IMG/VR virus record: IMGVR_UViG_3300025446_000247
Span: 1 to 45,300 of that record
DNA from: a virus
Reading direction: 5' to 3' (one strand)
Length of the DNA: 45,300 nt
Shown here piece by piece: positions 38,716-45,300 of this stretch (positions within the stretch are counted from its first letter, which is position 1; each line of letters begins with the position of its first letter). The position numbers and the translations under genes were made by a program. The notes under the pieces were generated by a model. The model saw only the letters and a program-made list of their open reading frames with translations, did no database searches and was not told where the DNA came from.

Positions 38716-39288
38716 TTAAATCTGGCCGAGCGCCGCAACGAAAGTGTCGCTCGATGTTCCGTAGGCCCAAAACGTTGAGGTGTTCCAGGATTGGCTGGTG
38801 CCGATCGCGCCCGAATCGAACAAAGTGCTCGGCGCCAGCACATCAATAACCGAGAGATCGGTTGAGTTGACGGTGGACGCATTGGCAATATAGAGCACGT
38901 TGGACCCAAGAAAGCGGATGCGGATGCGGCCGGCGGTCTCGGCCAGCACACACCACTCGCCGCTGGCGGCATGGGACTTCTTCAAACCCTGCACTACCAT
39001 CGCAGTTCCGGAGGTGATCGATTTCACCATCCCCTGATCGGGAATGGAGCCGGCGGCCACGATACCCGGCTTGAACGCCGCGGTCAGCCCGACAGCCACG
39101 CGGTCGCCCGGCAGAAAGCCGTTGGTCGAGGTGACGGTCAGCGTACACTGCGTCTCGTTGGAGCCCGGCGTAAGGTTGCCGCTGAATTGATCCGGCGGCG
39201 GCGTGACAGCGGCGGTGACGGCCGTGCCGAAGACGGGCTGCGCGCTGCCTGAAACGGTTTGAACTCCATAAAACGGTCTGAGCGACAT
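38716..39288 (-). CDS. Beta-rich virion protein, 190 aa
   Basis: Begins MSLRPFYGVQTVSGSAQPVF. The middle TVTSTNGFLPGDRVAVGLTA ... GMVKSITSGTAMVVQGL matches the beta-module seen in several structural proteins here, and SNVLYIANASTVNSTDLSVI and LGTSQSWNTS-like segments follow. ATG 39288 with SD GGGGGA is preferred to the longer frame to 39519. Probably a tail or decoration component. Confidence 0.6.
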   Translation of the reverse strand: MSLRPFYGVQTVSGSAQPVFGTAVTAAVTPPPDQFSGNLTPGSNETQCTLTVTSTNGFLPGDRVAVGLTAAFKPGIVAAGSIPDQGMVKSITSGTAMVVQGLKKSHAASGEWCVLAETAGRIRIRFLGSNVLYIANASTVNSTDLSVIDVLAPSTLFDSGAIGTSQSWNTSTFWAYGTSSDTFVAALGQI

Positions 39289-39290
39289 AA

Positions 39291-39653
39291 TCAATCCCCC
39301 TTGAGTCTGGTCAGTGGATTCTCGGCATCGCGGCCATACGGCGACGGCGGACAGCATGGCCCTTCCGTGTTGGTCGGCTTGGCCGGCGCGTGAACGCTTC
39401 GGTAACTGGACTTGTAGCCGATTCCGCCCATGGCGCCCCGGCAATTGTCCATGATCGAGTTGGGCCGCTCGACGGACTTGCCCTTGCCGCCCCAGTCGTT
39501 CGGCTCGTTCTCGTCCCACTCGGGATGCGTGCCCAGGCGCGCGCGGTCGATATGGAAGTCGTCGGTGGCGGGATGGGAATTGGTGGAGATTTCCACTTTT
39601 CCACCGTTCTTGCTCCGGAAAACTCCGCCGGTCTGTTCTGATGGTTCGCTCAT
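39291..39653 (-). CDS. Hypothetical late protein, 120 aa
   Basis: Hydrophilic, probably partly disordered: SKNGGKVEISTNSHPATDDF, WDENEPNDWGGKGKSVERPN, CRGAMGGIGYKSSYRSVHAP, and CCPPSPYGRD near the C-terminus. No family is recognised. ATG 39653 overlaps the upstream stop by ATGA, and its stop is 2 nt before the next gene. Confidence 0.6.
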   Translation of the reverse strand: MSEPSEQTGGVFRSKNGGKVEISTNSHPATDDFHIDRARLGTHPEWDENEPNDWGGKGKSVERPNSIMDNCRGAMGGIGYKSSYRSVHAPAKPTNTEGPCCPPSPYGRDAENPLTRLKGD

Positions 39654-40000
39654 GCGTACCTCCGTCTCAACTGAGAGAACTTCCTCTTGACAAGATCGCT
39701 CACAGTCACCTCGCGCTGTTGCGGCGGGTCGTCCCAATTCTGCCGGTCTTGGTTCAAAACAACGTGCTGAAATCCAAGCCGCGTCTCGGCTGCCGATAGT
39801 TCACGGATGCTGGACACATGGAGCCTCTGGCCAAATTCGTCATAGACGTGATCCAGGGTCAAATCGAACGGATTGGCACAACTCTTCGGTATCCAATCCG
39901 CCGCCAAGCATCCGCAATCATAACCCAGCCATCTCTTCTGCTCGGCCATGTACCGCCGCCGAAAAACCACCGTGCCGCAAGCATCACAAGTCTGACTCAT
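39650..40000 (-). CDS. Zinc-ribbon protein, 116 aa
   Basis: MSQTCDACGTVVFRRRYMAE and then YDCGCLAADWIPKSC give two cysteine pairs about 25 residues apart, a zinc-ribbon pattern. The remainder has HVYDEFGQRLHVSSIRELSA and a basic C-terminus VKRKFSQLRRRYA. No family is recognised. Position between structural genes suggests late expression. Confidence 0.65.
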   Translation of the reverse strand: MSQTCDACGTVVFRRRYMAEQKRWLGYDCGCLAADWIPKSCANPFDLTLDHVYDEFGQRLHVSSIRELSAAETRLGFQHVVLNQDRQNWDDPPQQREVTVSDLVKRKFSQLRRRYA

Positions 40001-40018
40001 CTCGTCTCCATCTTACCA

Positions 40019-41023
40019 CTACCAATCGTTCGCCGCGCCGCCGGACATAACGGCATGTTGTGCGTCCCAAAGCGATCCCCCCGGCGTGTAATACGGCAGA
40101 TCCTCGCCCTGAATCGTCGCACTCGTCCGGTACAGGTTCTCATCCTCGTTCATCATCTCGACCAACAGGCCTTCGTACTCCTGGTGAAAGGTGTTCGCCA
40201 ACTGCAACGCCGTCTGCGGATCGTAGCCGGGGTTTTCCTTCGGCTTGTAGCGCAGCGCCCAGCACATCGCTTCTTTGATGACCACATCGCAGCGAATGTA
40301 CGGCGGAAGAGAATCGGTGTCGTTGACGAGGTTGGCCGGCTGCGTGTAGGCCATGAAGGGCAGCGCCTGTTGGGTGAAGGGGGATGGCCATAGTTCCACC
40401 AGATAGTTTCCGTTCGGATCTGCCGGCATCGGAGCCAGCCCCCAAGGGAAGTTCACGGTGATGCGCCACGGGTCGCGGTTGTCCAGATAGTCCTGTGTGA
40501 GATTCGTCCACAACTTGAATCCCATCTGCATATTGACGCACGTCTTAATGTATTTGATGTTTGGCCCGAAACTGTAGTACATCTGCACGATGTAGTAGCC
40601 GGTCGTCTGCGTCGTCTGCCCCGGCGGGAACGGGCCACCCCAAGGAAGCTCCAGCGTCAGCACCTGCGCGAAGGGATCGACTCCGGTGATCGTGTAGATG
40701 GGCGTGTTGAGGCCGGCGCGAAACTGGCGGCCGATGAGCGTCTGGTCCCAGGTCGTGTTGTTGCCCTGCACGGTATTGGAGTTGTAGGTGACCGTCGCCG
40801 TGCCGCCGCTGACTGAGGCTGGGCAGATGATCTGGCCTTTAGTGAAGAGGCCATACCAAGTGCGACGAGAATACAAACCTCGAACAATGTTATTGATCCA
40901 TCCAGGTATCTGAGCTATGCAGTTAGGATTCCAAGAGCTAACTTGCCCAATCATTCCTCCGAAGTTCATTTGCTGGACAAACGGCAGCACGCCAGCGTTC
41001 GGCTGGACCTGCTGGGGAATCAC
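40019..41023 (-). CDS. Connector-like structural protein, 334 aa
   Basis: N-terminal helical and aromatic segment (GWINNIVRGLYSRRTWYGLF), a beta insertion (SVSGGTATVTYNSNTVQGNN, FRAGLNTPIYTITGVDPFAQ), then YIKTCVNMQMGFKLWTNLTQ and a helical C-terminal part (VIKEAMCWALRYKPKENPGY, LANTFHQEYEGLLVEMM). It resembles the head-completion or adaptor style of podoviruses and shares its plan with two other proteins nearby. Identity is inferred. Confidence 0.6.
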   Translation of the reverse strand: MIPQQVQPNAGVLPFVQQMNFGGMIGQVSSWNPNCIAQIPGWINNIVRGLYSRRTWYGLFTKGQIICPASVSGGTATVTYNSNTVQGNNTTWDQTLIGRQFRAGLNTPIYTITGVDPFAQVLTLELPWGGPFPPGQTTQTTGYYIVQMYYSFGPNIKYIKTCVNMQMGFKLWTNLTQDYLDNRDPWRITVNFPWGLAPMPADPNGNYLVELWPSPFTQQALPFMAYTQPANLVNDTDSLPPYIRCDVVIKEAMCWALRYKPKENPGYDPQTALQLANTFHQEYEGLLVEMMNEDENLYRTSATIQGEDLPYYTPGGSLWDAQHAVMSGGAANDW

Positions 41024-41071
41024 GATAGGTGGAATGATCGGAATGTAACTACCCTCCGTTCTTCAGGAGGG

Positions 41072-41106
41072 GAGGGGCGCGGTAACCGTCTGTGACCCCG
41101 CCCCTC
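41072..41106 (-). terminator. Strong stem-loop after the 415-aa gene
   Basis: Arms 41072-41083 and 41095-41106 pair at 11 of 12 positions (GAGGGGCG core) with an 11-nt loop. It follows the stop at 41119 in the transcription direction and precedes the 41023 start. No U-tract follows, so it may partially terminate or protect the upstream mRNA. Confidence 0.5.
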
Positions 41107-41118
41107 TGTGATCGATCC

Positions 41119-42366
41119 TTACTCTCCGCTGGTCAGGAACTCGGCGAACCAGGTGCATCCGCTGAGATCGGTGCCTGGAGAAACTTGCGGCGCGCTGGTT
41201 GGCGTTCCGGTGACAAGAAGCGTTGCCGTGCCGGTGTCAGCCCCAGAGGAAATAGCCGCCATCTTTCCATTGAACTCGAAGGCAGAGCCAGTCAGTCCGG
41301 TCGAGATCACGCCGAAGATGCCGCCATCCAAAACAGATCCGAGAACCATGCTTTGAATGAGAACGATGTTTCCAGGGACAAAGGCGTTGGTGGCTGTGAT
41401 GGTGGCCACTCCTGCCGTGCCGGCCGAAGATGCTGTTGCCGAGGAATTGCTCGCGGTTGCGACAGCTCCGAGCGTAACCGGAGCGCCGCCGGCGGTGACC
41501 AGCAATGTTGCTGTTCCGGTGTCGGCAGCGGTGCCGATCGTTGAGCCTCTCCAAACAGCGGTGAACTGTGAAGTGGAAGCCGTCACAATCTTGAGGATGT
41601 AGCCATTCAACGTAGTGGCTGTGGTCACGCCTTGGATCACCACAAACTGCCCGGCGGAGAACGAGTTGGCGCAGGTCACAGTAACAGTAGACCCAGAAGT
41701 TCCGGGATTGGCTGCTGTCGCGACAAGATGCGTGATGGTTGCCGAAGCTCCCGTGGTGAGCAGGTTGCCTGTGGCGGCCTGGACGAGCTGGAAGGTTCCC
41801 GTAATGTCTGCCGTGGCTGCGGTGATATTGGCTTGGAGTCCCTGATACGCCGTGAACTGCGTGGCGCTCGCGGTAACCACTTGAACGATTTCGCCGTTGA
41901 GTGCGCCACCCGCGGTGAACGACTGCAGGTAGACAAAATTCCCCGCCGCAAGAGTGTTGGCGACCGTAACGGTAATGAGCCCCCCGGTCGTAACGCCAAT
42001 CTTGGTCGAGGTCGCTGAAAGAGGTCCAAGGCCCAGCGGGATACCTGCGGCGGCTTGCGCCGGCCCCAAGGTAACGAGCATGGTCATGGTAGTCGACGGG
42101 CTGGGAGTCGTCGCGAATGAACTGGTTGCGGGAACAAAACTGAGTCCATACAGAGACCCGGCGGAATTTGCTGCTGTTTCCCATGCTCCATAGGCGAACT
42201 CGCCCTCGAAAGAGCCGGTAACACTGGATCCTGTCGCCAGCGAGCCGGGAATCACATACCCGCCTGAAGGATAGTCCGCAGATCCTGGCTGCAATTGATA
42301 GCCGCGCAAATACTGTGACTGCCCCAAAACAGCCTTGCAATCCGCAATCGGTGTAATCGTCAACAT
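41119..42366 (-). CDS. Repetitive beta-domain virion protein (decoration or fibre), 415 aa
   Basis: After an N-terminal domain (YLRGYQLQPGSADYPSGGYV) come three tandem modules of about 85-95 residues, each with a pattern T(V/I)T..N.(L/F)..G.(F/I)V.(L/I)QS or QG, then LNG.I..VVTAS..QFTA, then A.DTGTA.LLV. Examples are NTLAAGNFVYLQSFTAGGAL, NSFSAGQFVVIQGVTTATTL and NAFVPGNIVLIQSMVLGSVL. This fits an elongated Ig-like or beta-sandwich surface protein. It is flanked on both sides by GC-rich stem-loops. Function is inferred from capsid proximity. Confidence 0.65.
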   Translation of the reverse strand: MLTITPIADCKAVLGQSQYLRGYQLQPGSADYPSGGYVIPGSLATGSSVTGSFEGEFAYGAWETAANSAGSLYGLSFVPATSSFATTPSPSTTMTMLVTLGPAQAAAGIPLGLGPLSATSTKIGVTTGGLITVTVANTLAAGNFVYLQSFTAGGALNGEIVQVVTASATQFTAYQGLQANITAATADITGTFQLVQAATGNLLTTGASATITHLVATAANPGTSGSTVTVTCANSFSAGQFVVIQGVTTATTLNGYILKIVTASTSQFTAVWRGSTIGTAADTGTATLLVTAGGAPVTLGAVATASNSSATASSAGTAGVATITATNAFVPGNIVLIQSMVLGSVLDGGIFGVISTGLTGSAFEFNGKMAAISSGADTGTATLLVTGTPTSAPQVSPGTDLSGCTWFAEFLTSGE

Positions 42367-42387
42367 GGTTGCTGCTCCTTGAGTCTA

Positions 42388-42416
42388 CGCCTGCGCACTA
42401 TTTCAGCACGCGGGCG
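42388..42416 (-). other. Stem-loop before the 415-aa gene
   Basis: In minus-strand RNA the arms 42406-42416 and 42388-42398 pair at 10 of 11 positions (two G-U) around a UGAAAUA loop. It sits between the stop at 42422 and the SD of the next gene, so it may separate the two messages. Confidence 0.45.
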
Positions 42417-42421
42417 TCCGG

Positions 42422-43102
42422 TTAGAACGTGGGATCGCAGTTGACCCAGATATCCGAAGTTCCGTTGGTGGCGATGGCTGTCAAAGTTATCGCGTTACGC
42501 TGCGAGATCATCGAACCGCCGGAACTGACCTTCTGGCAGGCAAAGTTGCCGCTTACGCCGTACTGCTGGTCGCCAACAGCCGATCCTGCCGTCACAATCG
42601 CCGCCGGCACAAATCCCTTGGTGGCGATGAAACAGAAGTTCCCGTTCAGAAGAGTGGTGGCCGCGGCTCCGGCGGTTTGGCCGAGAGAAGTATAGTTCGG
42701 CAACAGCCAGCCGGCCAGGGAGTTCAGGTTGCCGGTGCCTGCCGGAAGCCCTTCGGAGAACGTTCCGGTAACTGTCGTGAACGTCTCGTCCGTCCAGTAG
42801 ACCGGAGCGGGATACGCCAGCAACGCAGAGGCGGTCGTCGACTTGTAGCGGACGTAGCGCACGATCAGCGGCGCGCCCCAGCCGTTCGAGTTCAGCGACC
42901 CGCTGGCGCTCGGATAATACTGAGCCGGCGAATACAGCGAAGACCCAGGAGCGATCAAAAACGCGGCTCCAATTGGGTTCAGCGCGCCATTCGGCCAGCT
43001 TGGCGTATTCGTTGGCGGCTGCGTTGAAACTGTGCTCGCGTAAGTGTCGATGGCGGTGTACAGGTTGCCGGTCGAGACTACCGGAAATTCATATTGAATC
43101 AT
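42422..43102 (-). CDS. Capsid-proximal structural protein, 226 aa
   Basis: Begins MIQYEFPVVSTGNLYTAIDT and is rich in Ala, Thr, Ser and Pro with beta-type segments (GAPLIVRYVRYKSTTASALL, ETFTTVTGTFSEGLPAGTG). The C-terminal stretch GNFCFIATKGFVPAAIVTAG and ISQRNAITLTAIATNGTSDI recalls small capsid-decoration proteins found after the major capsid gene. The role is inferred from position. Confidence 0.6.
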   Translation of the reverse strand: MIQYEFPVVSTGNLYTAIDTYASTVSTQPPTNTPSWPNGALNPIGAAFLIAPGSSLYSPAQYYPSASGSLNSNGWGAPLIVRYVRYKSTTASALLAYPAPVYWTDETFTTVTGTFSEGLPAGTGNLNSLAGWLLPNYTSLGQTAGAAATTLLNGNFCFIATKGFVPAAIVTAGSAVGDQQYGVSGNFACQKVSSGGSMISQRNAITLTAIATNGTSDIWVNCDPTF

Positions 43103-43134
43103 TGTTAAGTCCTCCGGCGCCGATGCGCCCGAAA

Positions 43135-43278
43135 CTACTTTGCTTCCAACATCAGTTCCAGCGCGGCTACTTCATCTTCGCGCCTTCGATCGCCGCTCAA
43201 TAAATCGAGCGGTTTCACATTCAAAAAATCCCAGCGGTCTTCGCAGTTGCGCACGGCGCTCGTAATTGCGTTTAACAT
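43135..43278 (-). CDS. Small hypothetical protein downstream of the capsid gene, 47 aa
   Basis: MLNAITSAVRNCEDRWDFLN then KPLDLLSGDRRREDEVAALE, a compact charged helical protein. The SD AAGGA precedes ATG 43278, 22 nt after the capsid stop. The longer frame to 43458 lies inside the capsid gene and is rejected. Function is unknown. Confidence 0.55.
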   Translation of the reverse strand: MLNAITSAVRNCEDRWDFLNVKPLDLLSGDRRREDEVAALELMLEAK

Positions 43279-43300
43279 AAATCCTTTGCTTACAAAAAGA

Positions 43301-44275
43301 TCACCCAGTAATTCCTGACAAAATGAAGCCCAGGCGCGACGCGCTGACCACGATGTTGCCGCCGAAGCAGAGCTGGCCGGCGGAGTCAACCGAGTTCGGC
43401 AGTTCCTTGAAGCCGGTGAACCCGAAGCCAAACAGTTCGTGATCCGAGATGTGGACATTCACGAAGTCGGTGTTCATGCCGAAGACGTATCCGGTCGGGC
43501 AATACTGGTCAACGACGAGCCGCTGGTTGTTGAACCGGATGGCCGTGAAGCCGATGTTCTGCGCCTGGTCAACCATGATGTTGTCGTTGACGCGCTGCGC
43601 CGGAATCAGCTTGTTGTAGAGCTGGTTGTAGATCGACTGCGTGGTTGCGATCAGGTTCGGTTGGCGGTTGCCAAAGGTTCCCTGGCCATAGGCCTTCTGC
43701 AGCGCGGTGATCGACAGCGGCCCGGCGATGTTGGCGTAGTAGCCATTGATGCCGGTCGAGGCACCCGAGCCGATCGCGGCGCGGGGGAGGCCGCCATAGG
43801 TCGGATAGTTGGTGCCATCATCATACCCAGCGAGCAGGCCGTCCAACGCAATCTGCGAGGACACGGTTCCCTGGCCGTCGTTGTAGATGTCGGTCGCCAA
43901 CGCCTGAGCCAGCGCCTGCGAACCGTTGATCATCTTCTCTTCGACGAAGCTCATTACCGCGTTGTTGCCCATGTTGATCGGCAACTGCGTGCCCTGAATG
44001 GTCACGTTCGCGTAGTAGAACTTCACCGCGAAGGTCATCGCCGTGTCCGTCTGGACATAGGAGATGTCGAAGGTGGAGCCTGGAGCGAACGGGCCAGCCT
44101 TCAGCGGCGCGTACTGAATCGGCTGCTGGATGTAGAGGCCACCCGGAAAAGGCTTGACCGTCTCACCTTTGAAGATCTGAACGAAAACCGGAGATACCTT
44201 GTAATACTCGTCCACGATCTCGGGGACAATCTCCTGCTTCGTTACTGCGCTGATGTCATTGATGTTAAGCGCCAT
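43301..44275 (-). CDS. Major capsid protein
   Basis: A 324-residue protein with the marks of an HK97-fold capsid subunit: NINDISAVTKQEIVPEIVDE, a spine-type helical region (EEKMINGSQALAQALATDIY), GLLAGYDDGTNYPTYGGLPR, an A-domain part with FGNRQPNLIATTQSIYNQLY and RFNNQRLVVDQYCPTGYVFG, and a C-terminal FGFTGFKELPNSVDSAGQL. It follows the probable scaffold gene directly. ATG 44275 has SD GGAGG with 6-nt spacing; an adjacent GTG at 44278 is less likely. Confidence 0.8.
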   Translation of the reverse strand: MALNINDISAVTKQEIVPEIVDEYYKVSPVFVQIFKGETVKPFPGGLYIQQPIQYAPLKAGPFAPGSTFDISYVQTDTAMTFAVKFYYANVTIQGTQLPINMGNNAVMSFVEEKMINGSQALAQALATDIYNDGQGTVSSQIALDGLLAGYDDGTNYPTYGGLPRAAIGSGASTGINGYYANIAGPLSITALQKAYGQGTFGNRQPNLIATTQSIYNQLYNKLIPAQRVNDNIMVDQAQNIGFTAIRFNNQRLVVDQYCPTGYVFGMNTDFVNVHISDHELFGFGFTGFKELPNSVDSAGQLCFGGNIVVSASRLGFILSGITG

Positions 44276-44307
44276 CACTGGCCTCCGTTGTTAAAGTTTG
44301 TTGAGTC

Positions 44308-45027
44308 CTAGCTCGCCAATTCAACTTGGCGGGCCTGAAGCCTGTCGAGTGCCGCGGCCGCACGCCCCGCGCCGGTCGTTGGAGTTCCGTCCGCGCTGGT
44401 CTTGCCGCGGTTGATGAACATCCGAATGTTGCTGTTGGTTGCCGGCGGCGGAGTGGTTCCTGGAACCGCAGAGGATCCAGACCGCGCCTTGATGCCGTCC
44501 GCAATTCCTTTTTCAATGGTCTTCTGCTGAACAACCGGCGCCACGTAATCGTTGTAGGCATCGGTGATCGAGCGATAGCCGCGCGCCTTAACTTCCGGCT
44601 TCTCCAGGAACGCAGTGAAATCGGCAGAGTCAAATGGCGTACCAACCTCGCGCTCGTGGCGTCCGTAGATGCGGTTCAACTCGTCGGCCCGCGTGATCGA
44701 AATCTTCACAGCATTGTTGACCAGTTCGTCGCCGCGCGTCTTCACCACATCGGCAATTCGGGCGTCAACCGTCTCGTTGATCTTGCCGAGCTTCGCGTCG
44801 AGCATCCGGTCGATCGCACTCAAGTCAAACTGTCCAGTGACGGGTGGAGGTGTGCTGCGCGCCGGAGGTGGTTCGGTTACCGTGGCCGGAGGTGTCGTCG
44901 AATCTCCGTCCCAATACTCAATCAATTCCTGACCGCGGGCAAGGCGGGTCGCCACCGCGCTGTTGCCCTCAATCTTCGCGAATTCTGCCGGGCTCAGTAT
45001 GCCCTTCAAATCGTCAAGCAATGCCAT
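44308..45027 (-). CDS. Probable scaffolding protein, 239 aa
   Basis: Acidic and helical with a long Thr/Pro linker (TVTEPPPARSTPPPVTGQFD), central coiled segments (RMLDAKLGKINETVDARIAD) and FTAFLEKPEVKARGYRSITD. The C-terminus is basic and ends with GAGRAAAALDRLQARQVELA. Placement directly before the capsid gene, acidic helical body and basic C-terminus fit podovirus scaffolding proteins. The GRAAAALD motif is shared with the 30015-31004 protein. SD GGGGAG precedes ATG 45027. Confidence 0.7.
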   Translation of the reverse strand: MALLDDLKGILSPAEFAKIEGNSAVATRLARGQELIEYWDGDSTTPPATVTEPPPARSTPPPVTGQFDLSAIDRMLDAKLGKINETVDARIADVVKTRGDELVNNAVKISITRADELNRIYGRHEREVGTPFDSADFTAFLEKPEVKARGYRSITDAYNDYVAPVVQQKTIEKGIADGIKARSGSSAVPGTTPPPATNSNIRMFINRGKTSADGTPTTGAGRAAAALDRLQARQVELAS

Positions 45028-45045
45028 ACACTACTCCCCTTCGCA

Positions 45046-45300
45046 CTAAGCTGCGTGCGACTCGTCTGTTTGGGATGGTGGAGGTGATGGAGGCCCGCCA
45101 GCCGGCGGCTCCGGTGGTGCTTCTGCCGGCTTGTCCTCGCCGGAATCCAAATCTTTCGGGTCTTTCTTCAGACCCTGGACGACCATGGCTTTGATGTCTT
45201 CCTTCATTTTGTCAAAGCCAGGCTTTAATTCCTTCTTGAGCTTCGCCATCTTGCTCAGGACACGGTACACGCCCGTCAACCCCTTCATCAACTCTTCATC
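45046..45300 (-). CDS. C-terminal end of an upstream late gene (possibly portal), partial
   Basis: The frame is open to the right edge; the visible residues continue upstream of the TTG at 45291 (DEELMKGLTGVYRV). Helical basic part VLSKMAKLKKELKPGFDKMK, then a Pro/Glu-rich tail PAEAPPEPPAGGPPSPPPSQ. Portal genes usually sit directly before the scaffold and may end in such tails, but no portal motif is visible in this piece. Confidence 0.5.
   Translation of the reverse strand, partial: DEELMKGLTGVYRVLSKMAKLKKELKPGFDKMKEDIKAMVVQGLKKDPKDLDSGEDKPAEAPPEPPAGGPPSPPPSQTDESHAA

Noticed and set aside
43439-44311. 290-codon plus-strand frame
   Set aside because: Antisense of the major capsid gene.
1-45300. 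tRNA genes, insertion sequences, CRISPR arrays or diversity-generating retroelements
   Set aside because: I saw no cloverleaf with a CCA-end context, no transposase or reverse transcriptase motifs, and no template/variable repeat pair. A tRNAscan or covariance-model search would be the decisive check for RNA genes.

Overview
The window looks like part of a temperate, tailed double-stranded DNA phage (or prophage) genome. The signs are a tyrosine integrase, a RecT recombinase with a PD-(D/E)XK nuclease, a DnaB-type helicase, a capsid/scaffold pair, a long run of virion proteins and a 3403-residue polyvalent protein. Genes are tightly packed, very often with 4-nt ATGA stop/start overlaps, and have strong purine-rich Shine-Dalgarno (SD) sites. 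Nearly all lie on the minus strand. No contractile-tail, tape-measure, terminase, DNA polymerase or lysis gene is recognisable, so the genome continues beyond the window, at least on the right. The capsid, connector-like, tail-hub-like and ejected-protein order suggests podovirus-like architecture (inference). The host cannot be named. Ordinary sigma70-like promoters, SD sites and one twin-arginine signal fit a bacterium with moderately high GC.

Region A (1-3159, minus): accessory genes and the integrase. The left edge cuts a protein whose N-terminal domain recalls giant-virus repeat proteins, followed by a 21-residue solenoid encoded by near-identical 63-bp repeats. Region B (3304-12635, minus): early genes, including a ribbon-helix-helix protein, an Acb2/Tad1-hairpin-like protein, a stand-alone acyl carrier protein, DnaB helicase, two KTSC-domain proteins, a cold-shock protein, the RecB-like nuclease, an ASCH protein, a Gp37/Gp68 (DUF5131) protein, a protein with an SSB-like acidic tail, and RecT. 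Region C (12636-14876): a divergent promoter region with a rightward two-gene operon (KGG-like protein and a two-HTH protein), then small minus-strand genes including a Tat-signal protein.

Region D (14904-45300, minus): late genes. Reading in transcription order from the right they are a truncated gene (perhaps the portal C-terminus), probable scaffold, major capsid protein, decoration or fibre-like proteins, three connector-like proteins, small cysteine-rich proteins, a 1373-residue tail-hub-like protein, a membrane protein, a GNAT-like protein, probable internal virion proteins and the giant polyvalent protein (ParB-like ddrB domain, HExxH zincin, SF2 helicase). The giant protein is probably ejected with the DNA and may protect it in the new cell.

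The most notable regulatory signal is an 11-bp element, CGCTTGCAATT or close variants. It recurs in several intergenic regions, often as inverted pairs and often supplying the -35 box of a promoter. It could be the operator set of the lysogeny switch or a phage-specific promoter element. Several real genes are very short (8868-9032, 13697-13807, 38572-38703, 43135-43278). One virion gene (26833-27514) appears to be split by a one-base frameshift in a run of five T.
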